Positions 35,630 through 46,501 of a DNA stretch of 64,000 bases are shown in pieces. The notes beneath the pieces were generated by a model. That model worked only from the letters and a program-made list of their open reading frames with translations, did no database searches and was not told the origin of the DNA. The stretch covers positions 372,001 to 436,000 of the forward strand of contig NZ_AQXR01000011.1 of assembly GCF_000376885.1 (NCBI RefSeq), in the 5' to 3' direction. How positions within the stretch are numbered: the first letter of the stretch is position 1; each line of letters begins with the position of its first letter. The DNA comes from Alloscardovia criceti DSM 17774 (GTDB taxonomy: Bacteria; Actinomycetota; Actinomycetes; Actinomycetales; Bifidobacteriaceae). Position numbers and translations under genes: made by a program.

Positions 35630-38098
35630 TTAGGATTTTTCCCCTGTTTGTTCCACATCGTGTTCCGTGTGAGCGTTTTCTGTATTCCCTACTGACTGCC
35701 TTTCTGACTGGTCCACGGGCTGTTCTTCATGGAGAGCATCGTAAAGCACCTGAGCTTTCGACGCACCAATGCCCGGCACAGCCAGAAAATCGTCCAGACT
35801 TGCCTGACGCATGGCACGCACAGAGCCAAAATGATTGAGCAGCTTCTTCTGGAAGCTGGGACCAATGCCCGGAATATCGTCCAGTGCCGAGCGCAGAGCA
35901 CCCTTTCGTCGCGTTTTACGGTGATAAGTAATAGCGAAGCGATGCGACTCGTCACGGATGCGTTGAAGGAGATACATACCCTCCGACTGACGCTTAAGAA
36001 TGATGGGATACTCATCATCTGCCACCCAGACTTCTTCGAGCTTTTTCGCGAGACCGCAGACCGCCACATCCGTGATACCACAATCATCCAGAGCACGTTG
36101 TGCTGCTTTGACTTGTGGCTGACCGCCATCGACGACTATCAGATTTGGCTTATAGGCAAAGCGGTGGCGCTGAGTATCCTGCTGAACGATGGATTGCGCA
36201 GAATCGTGGAGATGCTCGCTAGACTGTTGTGTTACCTGCACTTGATCGTGGGATTGGGCAGCAGCCTTTTTGATACGTTCCTCATCCTCCATACTTTCGC
36301 CCGTATCGCCCGAAATATTGCCATGCTTAAAACGGCGTGTCAACGTTTCATAAATGGCAGATGTATCGTCAATTGCACCCTTACCGTCTGCTCCTCTGAT
36401 AGCAAAATGACGATAGAAATTCTTCTTCGCCATACCATCCTCGAAGACCACCATGGAAGCCACCTGGAAGGCACCACCCGAAGCATTAGAAATATCGAAG
36501 CATTCTATACGCAGTGGAGCATTATCCAACATAAGCGCATCGGCGATGTCCTTGAGCGCTTGAGAGCGGGCGGTTAAATCGGTAACACGACTCAACTTCG
36601 AGCGCTGCAAACTTTGCTTTGCATTGGCATTCGCACGATCGAGCAGGCTACGTTTTTCGCCGCGTTCGGCCACGCGGATCGTTACAGTCGATCCACGAAT
36701 ACCGGACAACCAGGCCTCGAGATCCTCTCGACGAGCGGGTGCAAAAGGCACGATAATCTCGCGTGGTACGGGCGAAATCGGTGACAGCAAATCATGACGA
36801 CCGGTTATGTCTTCGCGTTCGTGCCTATTCCTCGTCGCCTGTGCCCTACTGGCGGCATCCACGGCTGTGGTCTGCTGTGTCGGCGCAAGAGCATTTCTGT
36901 GTTCAGAAACGGATATAGAAGACTGGGCTTGCGCTTGCGTTGTTTCGGCGGAGGTATCAGATGATGCTGAAGGAGCAGACTTATTCGTCTCCGATGCGTT
37001 TTCCTCCACAGCTGCGCTGTAGACCTGTGTGATGAGATCAGCGAGCAGTTCTGCATTATCGATGTCTTCTACGCGTTCAACAGACCAGCCGCGCTCACCA
37101 CGAATGGTGCCCGCGCGTACGAAGAAGGAATGGACGCTTGCCTCCAATTCATCTGTTTCTACACCGATAATGTCGGCATCTACGTCCGAGGAAAAGACCA
37201 CCGAATTTTGCTCGAGGACGGATTCCAAAGCATGAATCTGATCGCGAATTTTCGCCGCTTTTTCAAATTCAAGCTCCGCACTCGCCTCTTTCATCTGATC
37301 TTCCAGCTGTTTCCTAAACGATGCACCGAGACGACCAGTCAAAATAGCTACGAGCTGTTCGCTCATTTTGCGGTGCTCTTCTGGCGAAATCCACCCCACA
37401 CAGGGTGCAGAGCATTTGCCAATATGCCCGAGTAGGCAGGGACGATGCGTTTCTTGAGCCTTCTTAAACACCGCTGGAGAGCAGGTGCGTACGGGATAGG
37501 CGTGGAGCATGGAGTCCAAAGTCTGGCGCATATTCCACACCTTGGCATACGGGCCAAAGTAGCGTGCTTTTTTGTTGTTTTTGGTGCGCGTCACCCAGAC
37601 ACGTGGAATCTCCTCCTGAGCGGAAATAGCCACATAAGGATAGGTTTTGTCATCGCGGAAAACGACATTAAATCGTGGATCGAATTCTTTAATCCACGTG
37701 TATTCCAAGGTCAGGGATTCCAGCTCGGTGCCTACGACTGTCCATTCGAGACTACGCGCAGTGAGCACCATATTTTGAGTACGCGGGTGTAGCCTCTCCA
37801 GAGGCTGGAAATAATTTGTCAGTCGGTTGCGAAGATTTTTCGCTTTGCCCACATAAATAACGCGCCCTTCAGCATCACGCCACTTGTACACACCCGGATT
37901 CGTTGGAATATCTGAAGTTTTAGGTCGAAACAGGTCACGCGAATCCCCCAGCAGCGGTGCGCCGTTGACATTCACACCGCCACCGGTACCTTGACCAGAT
38001 GATTCCTGACCCGATGTCGATGTCTCATGGTCTTTCACCATGCGCAGTGCTGTTTTACGCCACACGCCTGGTGAGTGCTTTTCAATCAAAGAGTTCAC
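35630..38098 (-). CDS. uvrC: Excinuclease ABC subunit C
   Basis: Makes the dual incisions of nucleotide-excision repair. Domains in order: GIY-YIG nuclease (about 69-145: PGVYKWRDAEGRVIYVGKAK begins it), Cys-rich region, UVR motif (EFEKAAKIRDQI), RNase H-like endonuclease and C-terminal (HhH)2 (DIPGIGPSFQKKLL, AVPGIGASKAQVL). At 822 residues it is much longer than E. coli UvrC (610). Two low-complexity Ser/Thr/Gln/Ala insertions are visible, at roughly 365-435 and 595-640. The start is a GTG with GAGGAG upstream. Confidence 0.96.
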   Translation of the reverse strand: MNSLIEKHSPGVWRKTALRMVKDHETSTSGQESSGQGTGGGVNVNGAPLLGDSRDLFRPKTSDIPTNPGVYKWRDAEGRVIYVGKAKNLRNRLTNYFQPLERLHPRTQNMVLTARSLEWTVVGTELESLTLEYTWIKEFDPRFNVVFRDDKTYPYVAISAQEEIPRVWVTRTKNNKKARYFGPYAKVWNMRQTLDSMLHAYPVRTCSPAVFKKAQETHRPCLLGHIGKCSAPCVGWISPEEHRKMSEQLVAILTGRLGASFRKQLEDQMKEASAELEFEKAAKIRDQIHALESVLEQNSVVFSSDVDADIIGVETDELEASVHSFFVRAGTIRGERGWSVERVEDIDNAELLADLITQVYSAAVEENASETNKSAPSASSDTSAETTQAQAQSSISVSEHRNALAPTQQTTAVDAASRAQATRNRHEREDITGRHDLLSPISPVPREIIVPFAPARREDLEAWLSGIRGSTVTIRVAERGEKRSLLDRANANAKQSLQRSKLSRVTDLTARSQALKDIADALMLDNAPLRIECFDISNASGGAFQVASMVVFEDGMAKKNFYRHFAIRGADGKGAIDDTSAIYETLTRRFKHGNISGDTGESMEDEERIKKAAAQSHDQVQVTQQSSEHLHDSAQSIVQQDTQRHRFAYKPNLIVVDGGQPQVKAAQRALDDCGITDVAVCGLAKKLEEVWVADDEYPIILKRQSEGMYLLQRIRDESHRFAITYHRKTRRKGALRSALDDIPGIGPSFQKKLLNHFGSVRAMRQASLDDFLAVPGIGASKAQVLYDALHEEQPVDQSERQSVGNTENAHTEHDVEQTGEKS

Positions 38099-38131
38099 AA
38101 AACTCCTCTTCGTATGAGTAATCGAACCTTA

Positions 38132-38178
38132 AATCTGTCATCGTGTGGGAAGCGCGTGCCCCAGCGCGATGACAGATT
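38132..38178. other. Strong hairpin between uvrA and uvrC
   Basis: AATCTGTCATCG (38132-38143) and CGATGACAGATT (38167-38178) form a perfect 12-bp stem. The 23-nt G+C-rich loop can pair internally (GCGCG/CGCGC type). No T-run follows in either direction, so a classical terminator is unlikely; it may be an mRNA processing or stability element of the uvrA-uvrC pair. Confidence 0.5.
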
Positions 38179-38236
38179 ACTATTCAGTGTAGTTGAGTGG
38201 TTTCCTAGAATAGTGGCGATGCTACGCCCCTATGTG

Positions 38237-41122
38237 TTATGCCAATAGGGGCTTCAGGAACTTTCCTGTCCAGCTGCTGGCATTGGCTGCTACGGATTCT
38301 GGCGTGCCTTCGGTAACAACGGTTCCACCACCATCGCCGCCCTCAGGTCCCATGTCGATAATCCAATCCGCGCTTTTAATGACATCTAGATTGTGCTCAA
38401 TAACAATAATCGTATTGCCTTTATCGACTAGACCCTGCAAAACCATCATGAGCTTATTGACATCTTCAAAATGCAAACCCGTGGTTGGCTCATCTAAAAT
38501 GTACACCGTTTTGCCATCAGAACGCTTTTGCAACTCCGTAGCCAGCTTTACACGTTGGCTTTCACCGCCGGAAAGCGTAGGAGCAGGCTGACCCAAGCGA
38601 ATATAGCCCAAACCGACATCCACCAGCGTCTGCAGATAGCGTGAAATGGCTGGATAGGATTTGAAGAACTGAGCGGCTTGCTCGATAGGCATATCCAAAA
38701 TATCTGCAACGGATTTGCCATTGTACTTCACTTCCAAAGTCTCGCGATTGTAGCGCTTGCCATGGCAGACTTCGCAGTCCACATAAACATCCGGCAGGAA
38801 GTTCATCTCAATCTTGATGGTGCCATCTCCATGGCAGGCCTCGCAGCGTCCGCCTTTCACATTGAAGGAGAAGCGGCCAGGGCCATAACCACGGACCTGA
38901 GCTTCTGGTGTTTTGGCGAGCAAATTACGAATCTTATCCCACACGCCGGTGTAGGTGGCAGGATTGGACCGCGGTGTACGACCAATAGGATTTTGGTCGA
39001 CGTGGATTACCTTATTGACCTGATCGACGCCTTCTACCCTTGTATGCTTTCCGGGCACTTTGCGAGCACCGTTGAGTTTATTGGCTAGCACCGGATACAG
39101 GATAGAGTTCACGAGCGTGGATTTGCCCGAACCAGATACACCCGTAACGGCGGTAAGCACGCCTAATGGGAAACGCACATCGATGTCTTTGAGATTATTT
39201 TCTCGTGCACCCACCACCTTGAGATTCTTAGTTTTGTATACACGTCGACGATGTGCAGGCACCTCAATCTTCTTACGACCACTAATATATGCTCCCGTGA
39301 CGGAGCGAGAAGCGTTGACAATATCCGGTGCATGACCAGAGAAGATAATTTCACCACCGTGCTCACCCGCTCCAGGACCAATATCCACTAGCCAATCCGC
39401 GGTCTTAATCGTATCTTCATCGTGCTCGACGACGATAAGCGTATTGCCGAGATCGCGCAAATTATGCAGCGTCGAAATGAGGCGCTCATTATCACGCTGA
39501 TGCAAGCCAATAGATGGCTCATCGAGCACATACATAACGCCCACCAGACCAGATCCAATCTGCGTGGCCAAACGAATGCGCTGAGCTTCTCCACCCGACA
39601 GCGTTGCAGCTGCGCGAGAAAGCGTGAGGTAAGTCAAGCCTACATCGTTGAGGAAACCCAAGCGAGCGCGAATTTCCTTGAGAATTTCGACAGAAATCTG
39701 TGCAGCAGCGCCCTCTAGATGCAGGTCTTGTACCCAAGCAAAAGCGCGTTCAATCGGCATTTCGCACACATCGATAATGGATTTATCCGCTACAGTGACG
39801 GCGAGTACTTCTGGCTTTAGACGTTTGCCGTGGCATACGGGGCATGGTACTTCGCGCATGTAGGATTCGTAATGCTGCTTTACAGCGTCTGAATCGGTTT
39901 CTTCGTGCTTGCGCATGAGTGTGCGTACGACGCCTTCGAATCCGGAGGTGTATTCGCGAGTACGTCCCCAGCGGTTGGTGTAGCTGACTTTTACTTTGAA
40001 ATCGTGACCGTGCAGGATGGCGTCTTGAATATCCTTATCCAACGCGTTCCACGGCGTGTGCATGTCGAAGTCGAGTTCCACGGCAAGACCTTCCAGCAAA
40101 TGCTGGTAGTACTGGGATTGTGCCTTGGAGGAATTCCATGGTTCAATAGCGCCTTCTGCCAGTGACTTGGATGTGTCGGGAACGATGAGTTCTGGGTCGA
40201 TTTCGAGCTTAAATCCAATACCGGTGCACTCTGGGCAGGCGCCGTACGGTGCATTGAAGGAGAAGGTGCGTGGTTCGATTTCGTCGAGTTCGAGCTCGTG
40301 GCCATTTGGGCAGCTGCGATTTTCGGAGAAAGGTTGGCGACGTTCCGGGTCCTTTTCATCGAGGTCTACGAAGTCTGCGATGACGACGCCGTGTGCGAGA
40401 CGCAAGGCAGTTTCTACGGAGTCTGTAAGACGTTGGCGCATACCATCTCTAATAGCTAAACGATCGATGACCACTTCGATGGTGTGCTTGTTCTGCTTCT
40501 TCAGCGATATTTCTGAGTTGAGCTGGGTAAGCTTGCCATCGATAATTGCGCGTGCATATCCATCCGTGCGTAGAGTTTCAATGAGCTCCACAAATTCGCC
40601 CTTACGACCTTTTACGACCGGTGCTAAGAGCTGAAAACGGGTACCTTCGGGACGACTGAGTAAGGAATCGACGATTTGCTGCGGGGTTTGTTCGGTGATA
40701 ATTTCGCCGCAGACTGGGCAATGTGGAATACCCGTGCGTGCGTAGAGCAAGCGCAGATAATCGTAGACTTCGGTAATAGTACCCACGGTGGATCGTGGAT
40801 TACGATTCGTGGTTTTCTGATCGATGGATACGGCTGGGCTGAGACCATCAATCATGTCCACATCCGGCTTGTCCATTTGTCCGAGGAATTGACGCGCATA
40901 AGCGGACAAAGACTCCACATAGCGACGCTGACCTTCGGCAAATAACGTGTCGAAAGCCAAGGAAGATTTACCGGAACCGGATAATCCCGTGAACACGACC
41001 ATTTGATTGCGCGGAATTTCCAAATCGACATTTTTCAAATTATGCTCGCGTGCGCCTTGAATCACAATCTTTTGATTCAAGGGCACATCGTGTAAATCTT
41101 CGATGATTGTTTCTTGTGTCAC
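38237..41122 (-). CDS. uvrA: Excinuclease ABC subunit A
   Basis: Damage-recognition ATPase of nucleotide-excision repair (961 residues). Two ABC modules are readable: Walker [10 protein letters not shown] near the N-terminus and GVSGSGKST in the second half, signatures LSGGEAQRI and LSGGESQRV, and zinc-finger CxxC sets ([29 protein letters not shown]). The start is a GTG with GAGGAG upstream. A degenerate LexA-type site lies 45 bp further upstream. It is 138 bp upstream of uvrC, so the two may be expressed together. Confidence 0.98.
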   Translation of the reverse strand: MTQETIIEDLHDVPLNQKIVIQGAREHNLKNVDLEIPRNQMVVFTGLSGSGKSSLAFDTLFAEGQRRYVESLSAYARQFLGQMDKPDVDMIDGLSPAVSIDQKTTNRNPRSTVGTITEVYDYLRLLYARTGIPHCPVCGEIITEQTPQQIVDSLLSRPEGTRFQLLAPVVKGRKGEFVELIETLRTDGYARAIIDGKLTQLNSEISLKKQNKHTIEVVIDRLAIRDGMRQRLTDSVETALRLAHGVVIADFVDLDEKDPERRQPFSENRSCPNGHELELDEIEPRTFSFNAPYGACPECTGIGFKLEIDPELIVPDTSKSLAEGAIEPWNSSKAQSQYYQHLLEGLAVELDFDMHTPWNALDKDIQDAILHGHDFKVKVSYTNRWGRTREYTSGFEGVVRTLMRKHEETDSDAVKQHYESYMREVPCPVCHGKRLKPEVLAVTVADKSIIDVCEMPIERAFAWVQDLHLEGAAAQISVEILKEIRARLGFLNDVGLTYLTLSRAAATLSGGEAQRIRLATQIGSGLVGVMYVLDEPSIGLHQRDNERLISTLHNLRDLGNTLIVVEHDEDTIKTADWLVDIGPGAGEHGGEIIFSGHAPDIVNASRSVTGAYISGRKKIEVPAHRRRVYKTKNLKVVGARENNLKDIDVRFPLGVLTAVTGVSGSGKSTLVNSILYPVLANKLNGARKVPGKHTRVEGVDQVNKVIHVDQNPIGRTPRSNPATYTGVWDKIRNLLAKTPEAQVRGYGPGRFSFNVKGGRCEACHGDGTIKIEMNFLPDVYVDCEVCHGKRYNRETLEVKYNGKSVADILDMPIEQAAQFFKSYPAISRYLQTLVDVGLGYIRLGQPAPTLSGGESQRVKLATELQKRSDGKTVYILDEPTTGLHFEDVNKLMMVLQGLVDKGNTIIVIEHNLDVIKSADWIIDMGPEGGDGGGTVVTEGTPESVAANASSWTGKFLKPLLA

Positions 41123-41166
41123 TATATTCTCCTCGTTTTATCGACTTTCATTCTAGCAAAGTCATT

Positions 41167-41180
41167 CGAACAAATTTTCG
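41167..41180. promoter_or_regulatory. Candidate LexA (SOS) box upstream of uvrA
   Basis: CGAACAAATTTTCG within the palindrome TTCGAA-CAAATT-TTCGAA. It fits CGAAC-n4-GTTCG at nine of ten fixed positions, in the divergent uvrA / ABC-F intergenic region. Weaker than the ruvAB box. Confidence 0.55.
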
Positions 41181-41258
41181 AATAGTGGGGGAAGTCACTT
41201 CACGGCGAAATTTCGTGTCTTTCTATTAGTATCGGACACAGTTAAAGTGAGGTTTTAT

Positions 41259-42860
41259 ATGGCTATTTCGGCACAGGGATTAGAGATTCGTATTGGAGCG
41301 AGGCAACTGTTAGCTCCAACTGATTTTCATGTTTCTGCGGGCGATCGTATTGGTTTAGTAGGGCGCAATGGCGCTGGAAAAACTACGCTGACTCGAGTTA
41401 TTACAGGAGAAATGTTACCAGCTGCGGGCAAAGTCAGCTATTCGGGGAAATTGGGCTATCTGCCCCAGGATACGCATGCGGCAGATCCTGAGCAAAGCGC
41501 TATCGATCGCATTATGTCGGCGAGGGATATTGCGTCCATTGTGTCGCGTATCCGCAAGGCTGAGCAGGAGATGACGAATCCGGATCCAGATATTATGACG
41601 AAAGCCATGCGCCGCTATGATAAGGCCATGCAGGACTTCGAAAATGCCGATGGATACTCCGCTCAATCTGATGCTACGGTTATGGCGGAAAGTCTCGGCA
41701 TCAGTCAGGACATTCTCCCCCGGGCGTTAGGTACGTTGTCCGGTGGCCAGCGCAGGCGTATCGAACTGGCGCGCATCCTCTTTTCGGATGCGGAAACCCT
41801 GATTTTGGATGAGCCGACCAACCATTTGGATGCCGATTCTATCGAATGGTTAAAGAAATACTTAAAAAACTATGCAGGTGGTTTTCTCGTCATCTCCCAC
41901 TCCACGGAGTTACTGGGAGAAACCGTAAATAAGGTCTGGCATCTCGACGCTCAAACCGCCAAAATTGACATGTATTCTCTGGGATGGTCCGCATATCTCA
42001 AGCAGCGTGCAGTGGATGAAGAACGCAGACGCCGTGAGCGCGAAGTAGCTCAGAAGAAGGCGGAACGTTTGATGCAGCAAGGCATTCGTTTGCATGCGAA
42101 GGCGACAAAGGCTGTGGCTGCTCAAAATATGATGCGTCGTGCCGAAAAGCTACTCGCCGAAACCGAGCCTATGCAAAAACGAGAAAAGGTGGCGGATCTG
42201 CGCTTCCCCACGCCTGCACCGTGTGGCCGCACGCCTATTATGGCTGAGGATATTTCCAAAGCCTACGGCTCGAATATCGTGTTTGCGGGTATTAATCTCG
42301 CCGTCGATCGCGGTTCCCGTGTGGTTATTTTGGGTTACAACGGTGCGGGTAAAACCACGACTCTGCGCATTCTGGCCGGCCAAGACGAACCCGACACGGG
42401 CGAAGTTCAGTTCGGTCATGGCGCAAAAATCGGCTATTTTGCTCAGGAACACGACACCTTGGATACCAACGCAACCGTCCTCGAAAATCTGCAATCCGTT
42501 GCGCCCGAACTCGATGATACACAAGTGCGCACCATTCTCGGCAGCTTCCTCTTCTCCGGCGATGATGTCAATAAGCCTGCTCGTGTACTCTCCGGTGGTG
42601 AGAAAACACGCCTCGCGCTCGCTACGTTGGTGACGTCCAAGGCCAATGTGCTTCTGCTCGATGAGCCGACGAATAATTTGGATCCTGCTTCACGCGATGA
42701 GATTTTGAATGCCATTTCCAAGTATGAAGGCGCCATCGTGCTCGTTACCCACGATGAAGGGGCTGTACAGGCGCTCAATCCTTCTCGCGTGCTGTTGCTG
42801 CCAGATGGCGATGAGGATTTGTGGAATGATTCTTATTACGATTTGGTCGCTCTTGAGTAA
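41259..42860 (+). CDS. ABC-F family ATPase (ribosome-associated type)
   Basis: A soluble protein of 533 residues with two ABC ATPase domains and no membrane span: the ABC-F layout (translation factors such as EttA, or antibiotic-resistance proteins). Domain 1 has GRNGAGKTT, LSGGQRRRIELA and LDEPTNHLD. A charged linker of about 80 residues follows (RRRREREVAQKKAERL, the P-site-tRNA-interaction motif region). Domain 2 has GYNGAGKTT, LSGGEKTRLALA and LDEPTNNLD. The ATG at 41259 has GTGAGG upstream; the in-frame GTG four codons earlier is less likely. Which subfamily it belongs to cannot be told. Confidence 0.92.
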   Translation: MAISAQGLEIRIGARQLLAPTDFHVSAGDRIGLVGRNGAGKTTLTRVITGEMLPAAGKVSYSGKLGYLPQDTHAADPEQSAIDRIMSARDIASIVSRIRKAEQEMTNPDPDIMTKAMRRYDKAMQDFENADGYSAQSDATVMAESLGISQDILPRALGTLSGGQRRRIELARILFSDAETLILDEPTNHLDADSIEWLKKYLKNYAGGFLVISHSTELLGETVNKVWHLDAQTAKIDMYSLGWSAYLKQRAVDEERRRREREVAQKKAERLMQQGIRLHAKATKAVAAQNMMRRAEKLLAETEPMQKREKVADLRFPTPAPCGRTPIMAEDISKAYGSNIVFAGINLAVDRGSRVVILGYNGAGKTTTLRILAGQDEPDTGEVQFGHGAKIGYFAQEHDTLDTNATVLENLQSVAPELDDTQVRTILGSFLFSGDDVNKPARVLSGGEKTRLALATLVTSKANVLLLDEPTNNLDPASRDEILNAISKYEGAIVLVTHDEGAVQALNPSRVLLLPDGDEDLWNDSYYDLVALE

Positions 42861-42949
42861 AATTAGATAGACCCCACAAGGACTTTCAAACCGAAACACA
42901 AACCGATACGCCCTATCAGCGATGAACCTAGAAACGAGTTTTCAGCATT

Positions 42950-43876
42950 ATGACGTTGCTCCAGCTTCAATACATAGTAAAAATCGTAGAATGCGGGTCG
43001 ATGAATGAAGCCTCCCATGCTTTATACATCTCCCAGCCTGCCCTGAGCTCGGCCGTCAAAGAGCTGGAAAAAGAAATGGGCATTGAAATTTTCAAGCGCT
43101 CCTCCCAGGGCATTGCACTCACCGTCGATGGTGTGGAATTCCTGCAGTACGCACGTCAAATTCTCGACCAAACGGAATTGATGAATGAGCGTTACAAGCA
43201 CACCAAGCCACGCAAGCAGTTGTGCCAGGTGTCTACGCAGCATTACATGTTTGCCGTCGAAGCCTTTGTAGAAATGATTAATTCCTCAGATACGGAGGAA
43301 TACGAATTTTCTATCCGTGAAGACCGTACGCGTGAAATTATTGATGCGGTGGCGAATATGCGTTCGGAAATCGGCATCATGTACACCTCCGATTTCAACC
43401 GGAATGTCATCAATAAATTGCTGCGCGAAAAGCATTTGGAATTCCATCCGCTATTTAATGCCGGTTTGCATGTGTTCCTGTCGCGCGAAAATCCTTTGGC
43501 CTCAAGGACAGTGCTGACCATGGAGGATTTGAAGCCATATCCATTTATCCAATTTGAGCAGGGCGAAGAGGGCAGCTTCTACTTTGCAGAGGAGGCCTGC
43601 TGGCCAGACTACTCCCCTAAGCAAATCAACGTTACCGATCGTGCCACAAATTTGAACTTCATCGTGGGCTTAAATGGCTATACGATTTCCTCTGGCATTG
43701 ATAACGAGGATCTCAATACCGAAAAAATCGTGACCGTGCCGTTGGACTCCAAAGATAAAATGCTTATTGGCTGGATAACGAATGAACGAGCCAATCTGTC
43801 GCATGCCGCTCAAACATACCTCGTCAAGCTCAAAGAAGTTGTGCGCAGCCACGGCTACGACATCATCGAAGACTAA
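42950..43876 (+). CDS. LysR-family transcriptional regulator
   Basis: A 308-residue LTTR. The N-terminal winged helix-turn-helix (about 1-60: SMNEASHALYISQPALSSAVKELEKEMG) is typical; the effector-binding domain covers about 90-300. The regulated gene is not evident: the upstream neighbour is ABC-F in the same direction, 89 bp away, and the downstream gene pyrE is convergent. No divergent partner is present, unusual for LysR regulators, so it may act on distant targets. Confidence 0.9.
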   Translation: MTLLQLQYIVKIVECGSMNEASHALYISQPALSSAVKELEKEMGIEIFKRSSQGIALTVDGVEFLQYARQILDQTELMNERYKHTKPRKQLCQVSTQHYMFAVEAFVEMINSSDTEEYEFSIREDRTREIIDAVANMRSEIGIMYTSDFNRNVINKLLREKHLEFHPLFNAGLHVFLSRENPLASRTVLTMEDLKPYPFIQFEQGEEGSFYFAEEACWPDYSPKQINVTDRATNLNFIVGLNGYTISSGIDNEDLNTEKIVTVPLDSKDKMLIGWITNERANLSHAAQTYLVKLKEVVRSHGYDIIED

Positions 43877-43904
43877 CGATTGCACGCCGGTCAACGAAAA
43901 GGCA

Positions 43905-43945
43905 ACAAAAAAGGGGCTGTAATGAATTCCCTCATTACAGCCCCT
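43905..43945. terminator. Bidirectional terminator between lysR and pyrE
   Basis: GGGGCTGTAATGA and TCATTACAGCCCC form a perfect 13-bp stem with a 6-nt loop. On the minus strand it is followed by TTTTTTGTTG, making a strong terminator for the pyr operon; plus-strand termination is weaker (TGTCT). Confidence 0.9.
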
Positions 43946-43965
43946 GTCTCACTTTAGCGCGTATT

Positions 43966-44688
43966 TTATTGCGCACCATACTGAGCAAAATAGCTTTCAA
44001 TATGAGCGTTTAAGGCCTCATCAATAAGCGGTCTTCCCTGCGCATTTTTCAGCGTACGTGCGGAATGAATGATGTCATGAATGCTTGCAATGGACAGCAC
44101 CGGGAAATGGAATTCCTCCTCCACCGCCTGCACAGCGGACTGATCCGAATCCTTCGTCTTTTCCATACGATCCACAGACAGCACGAGACCTACGATATCC
44201 ACGTCTGCCGCTGACTTCAGCTTCGGAATGACCTCACGCACAGCCGTGCCAGCTGTCATAACATCGTCGACGAGGAGCACCTTCATCCCATCGCGTAGCT
44301 CAGTTCCGACGAACATGCCACCATCGCCGTGGTCCTTCACTTCTTTACGATCAAAGGTGTAGCCCACGGCCTGAGACTGCTCAAAGGAGCCATTCTCTGA
44401 CGGATCTAATTGCATCCAGCTCAACGCCATAGAGGTGGTTACGGCCAGAGGGATGCCCTTATAAGCCGGGCCAAACACCGTATCAAAGGCGCCTAGTCGT
44501 CCGGCCGCTTGTGCCTCGTGAATGGTGCGCGCATAAAACTGGCCGAGGCGTGCAATGCGATTGCCATCGTTGAAAGAACCTGCATTGATGAAGTACGGGG
44601 ACTGTCTACCGGATTTCAATGTAAAATTGCCAAATTTTAAGGCGTTACATTCCAAAAGAAACTGGGTAAAATCATCCGTCATGCTCAT
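43966..44688 (-). CDS. pyrE: Orotate phosphoribosyltransferase
   Basis: Adds PRPP to orotate to make OMP. The 240-residue protein carries the PRTase motif [13 protein letters not shown] and the N-terminal [12 protein letters not shown] signature. It is the last gene of the pyr operon before a strong terminator, 59 bp after pyrD. The two close ATGs (MSMTDD) leave a two-codon uncertainty in the start. Confidence 0.96.
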   Translation of the reverse strand: MSMTDDFTQFLLECNALKFGNFTLKSGRQSPYFINAGSFNDGNRIARLGQFYARTIHEAQAAGRLGAFDTVFGPAYKGIPLAVTTSMALSWMQLDPSENGSFEQSQAVGYTFDRKEVKDHGDGGMFVGTELRDGMKVLLVDDVMTAGTAVREVIPKLKSAADVDIVGLVLSVDRMEKTKDSDQSAVQAVEEEFHFPVLSIASIHDIIHSARTLKNAQGRPLIDEALNAHIESYFAQYGAQ

Positions 44689-44747
44689 GGTTATCCTCTT
44701 TTCGCTTCGCGTGTCTGTGTTCTTGTGAGATTATTCTTCGTGCTGCT

Positions 44748-45689
44748 TTAATCGTTCATATTGATCCAATTTTTGCCCTCTGCCAGCGCCGCAGCCAGCT
44801 CAGGACGCTGATTGAGCAGCTCCTCCAACTCGCAAGCGATGCGCACCGGGGCCGCAGGATCAACCAAGGCAGCCGAACCCACCTCTACCGCATTGGCACC
44901 CGCGTACAGGAATTCCAAAGCATCCAAGCCGGTAAACGTGCCGCCCATAGCAATAATAGGAAAATCATGAAAAGCCTGGCGAATCTTGTACACCATAGCC
45001 ACAGCCATTGGATGCACAGCCGGACCTGAAACGCCGCCCGTAATATTGGCCAAAATGGGCTTGCCGGTGGTGGTATCAATGCGCATGCCTACAAAAGTAT
45101 TAATCAAAGACACAGCATCCGCGCCATTGTCCACAGCCGCACGAGCAATCGGGACGATATCATCCACATTAGGCGTGAGTTTGACGATAATAGGCTTATC
45201 CGTTAGAGGGCGCAATCGTGTCATCAACGTGCACAAGGCTACCGGGTCTTTGCCCACGGAAGTACCAGATTTCACATTCGGGCAGCTGACATTGATTTCC
45301 AGCATATCCGCATCTGATTCAGCCAATTTTTCCACGACATACGCGAAATCGTCATCGCTATGTCCCGCCACATTGGATACCACTGTGGCTCCCATGGCCT
45401 TGAGACGCGGCAAATCATCTTCTAAATAATGATCTACGCCCGGATTTTGCAAACCCACGGAATTGACCGTGCCAGCCGGCGTTTCCGCAGTACGCGGTGC
45501 AGGATTGCCCTCCCATGGTACGGGTGAAACACCCTTGGTCGACACTGCGCCGATGGTGGCTGGATTGTAGTAGACGCTGCAGGCATCGAGATTGTAGGTG
45601 CCCGCAGCGGTGCCAATAGGGCTTTTCCACTTCACACCGGCTACAATCGTAGGATGTGTAAATGTGTAATTTTTTGTGGCGTCAAACAT
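44748..45689 (-). CDS. pyrD: Dihydroorotate dehydrogenase, class 1B catalytic subunit
   Basis: FMN enzyme oxidising dihydroorotate to orotate. The 313-residue barrel has the class 1B catalytic Cys in NVSCPNVKSG and the FMN-phosphate loops GGVSG and AMGGTFTGLDALEF. Pairing with an adjacent PyrK confirms the NAD-dependent heterotetrameric 1B type. I choose the ATG at 45689, which overlaps the pyrK stop (TAATG) and has AGGA eight bases upstream; an ATG three codons earlier is possible. Confidence 0.95.
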   Translation of the reverse strand: MFDATKNYTFTHPTIVAGVKWKSPIGTAAGTYNLDACSVYYNPATIGAVSTKGVSPVPWEGNPAPRTAETPAGTVNSVGLQNPGVDHYLEDDLPRLKAMGATVVSNVAGHSDDDFAYVVEKLAESDADMLEINVSCPNVKSGTSVGKDPVALCTLMTRLRPLTDKPIIVKLTPNVDDIVPIARAAVDNGADAVSLINTFVGMRIDTTTGKPILANITGGVSGPAVHPMAVAMVYKIRQAFHDFPIIAMGGTFTGLDALEFLYAGANAVEVGSAALVDPAAPVRIACELEELLNQRPELAAALAEGKNWINMND

Positions 45690-46501
45690 TAATTCCATCC
45701 TAATTCTTCGCGGGTAAAGACAGGTCCCTCGATGCAGACTTTTTTGTTTCCGTGAATGGTTGGGGTAATGCACACTACGCAGGTGCCGTATCCGCAGCCC
45801 ATGCGCTCTTCCAAACTCATCTGCGCCGCGATGCCGTGTTCACGGCACCACGTGGCGATGGCTTTCATCATAGGATGAGGTCCACAGGTGAGCAATTGCA
45901 CATCGGACAAATCTGGATCGTCGCCCTGTTCCTCCAGCCATTCATTCATCAGATCGATGACATTGCCTTGAGCATTATCAATGCTTCGGTAATTTTCGGT
46001 AAATTGAGAAATATAATCATCGGCAAAATGCTCATTGCGGTATCCGAAAATGGCCGTGCATTGCGCGTCCTCACGAGACTGCAGTTTTTGAGCCGCATGC
46101 ATAACCGGTGGCACGCCTAGGCCGCCACCAACCACGAGATATCGGCCGGACTTGCTGAGATCAAAAGGCTTTCCCAACGGTCCCAGTACGTCGATGCTAT
46201 CGCCCACCTGCATATCTCTGAATTCAGTTGTGCCTTCACCCACAACCTGGAAAATGAAGCTCACCGTATCCCCGTGCACTTCACCCACGCCAAATGGTCG
46301 CGGCGATAAACGCATCGGATTTTTGCTATACAAATTGACAAATTGGGCTGCCTGAGCATTCTGGGCAATATACTCATCGCGGATCGTTAAGCGCACAATA
46401 TCCGGCGTAAGCAGCTCGTGCCCCACAATTTCAGCCGTTCTACGCGAAGGTAAATAGTTTTTCCCCTCAGGATTTGTTTTGGTGAAGGTGGAAGCGCCCA
46501 T
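45689..46501 (-). CDS. pyrK: Dihydroorotate dehydrogenase electron-transfer subunit
   Basis: FAD and [2Fe-2S] subunit that passes electrons from PyrD to NAD+. The 270-residue protein has an N-terminal FAD-binding barrel (RPFGVGEV), a middle NAD-binding part (VVGGGLGVPP, CGPHPMM) and four C-terminal cysteines (GCGYGTCVVC then VCIEGPVF) for the iron-sulfur cluster. The start MGASTFTKTN has AAAGGA upstream. Coupled to pyrD by a one-base overlap. Confidence 0.95.
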   Translation of the reverse strand: MGASTFTKTNPEGKNYLPSRRTAEIVGHELLTPDIVRLTIRDEYIAQNAQAAQFVNLYSKNPMRLSPRPFGVGEVHGDTVSFIFQVVGEGTTEFRDMQVGDSIDVLGPLGKPFDLSKSGRYLVVGGGLGVPPVMHAAQKLQSREDAQCTAIFGYRNEHFADDYISQFTENYRSIDNAQGNVIDLMNEWLEEQGDDPDLSDVQLLTCGPHPMMKAIATWCREHGIAAQMSLEERMGCGYGTCVVCITPTIHGNKKVCIEGPVFTREELGWN

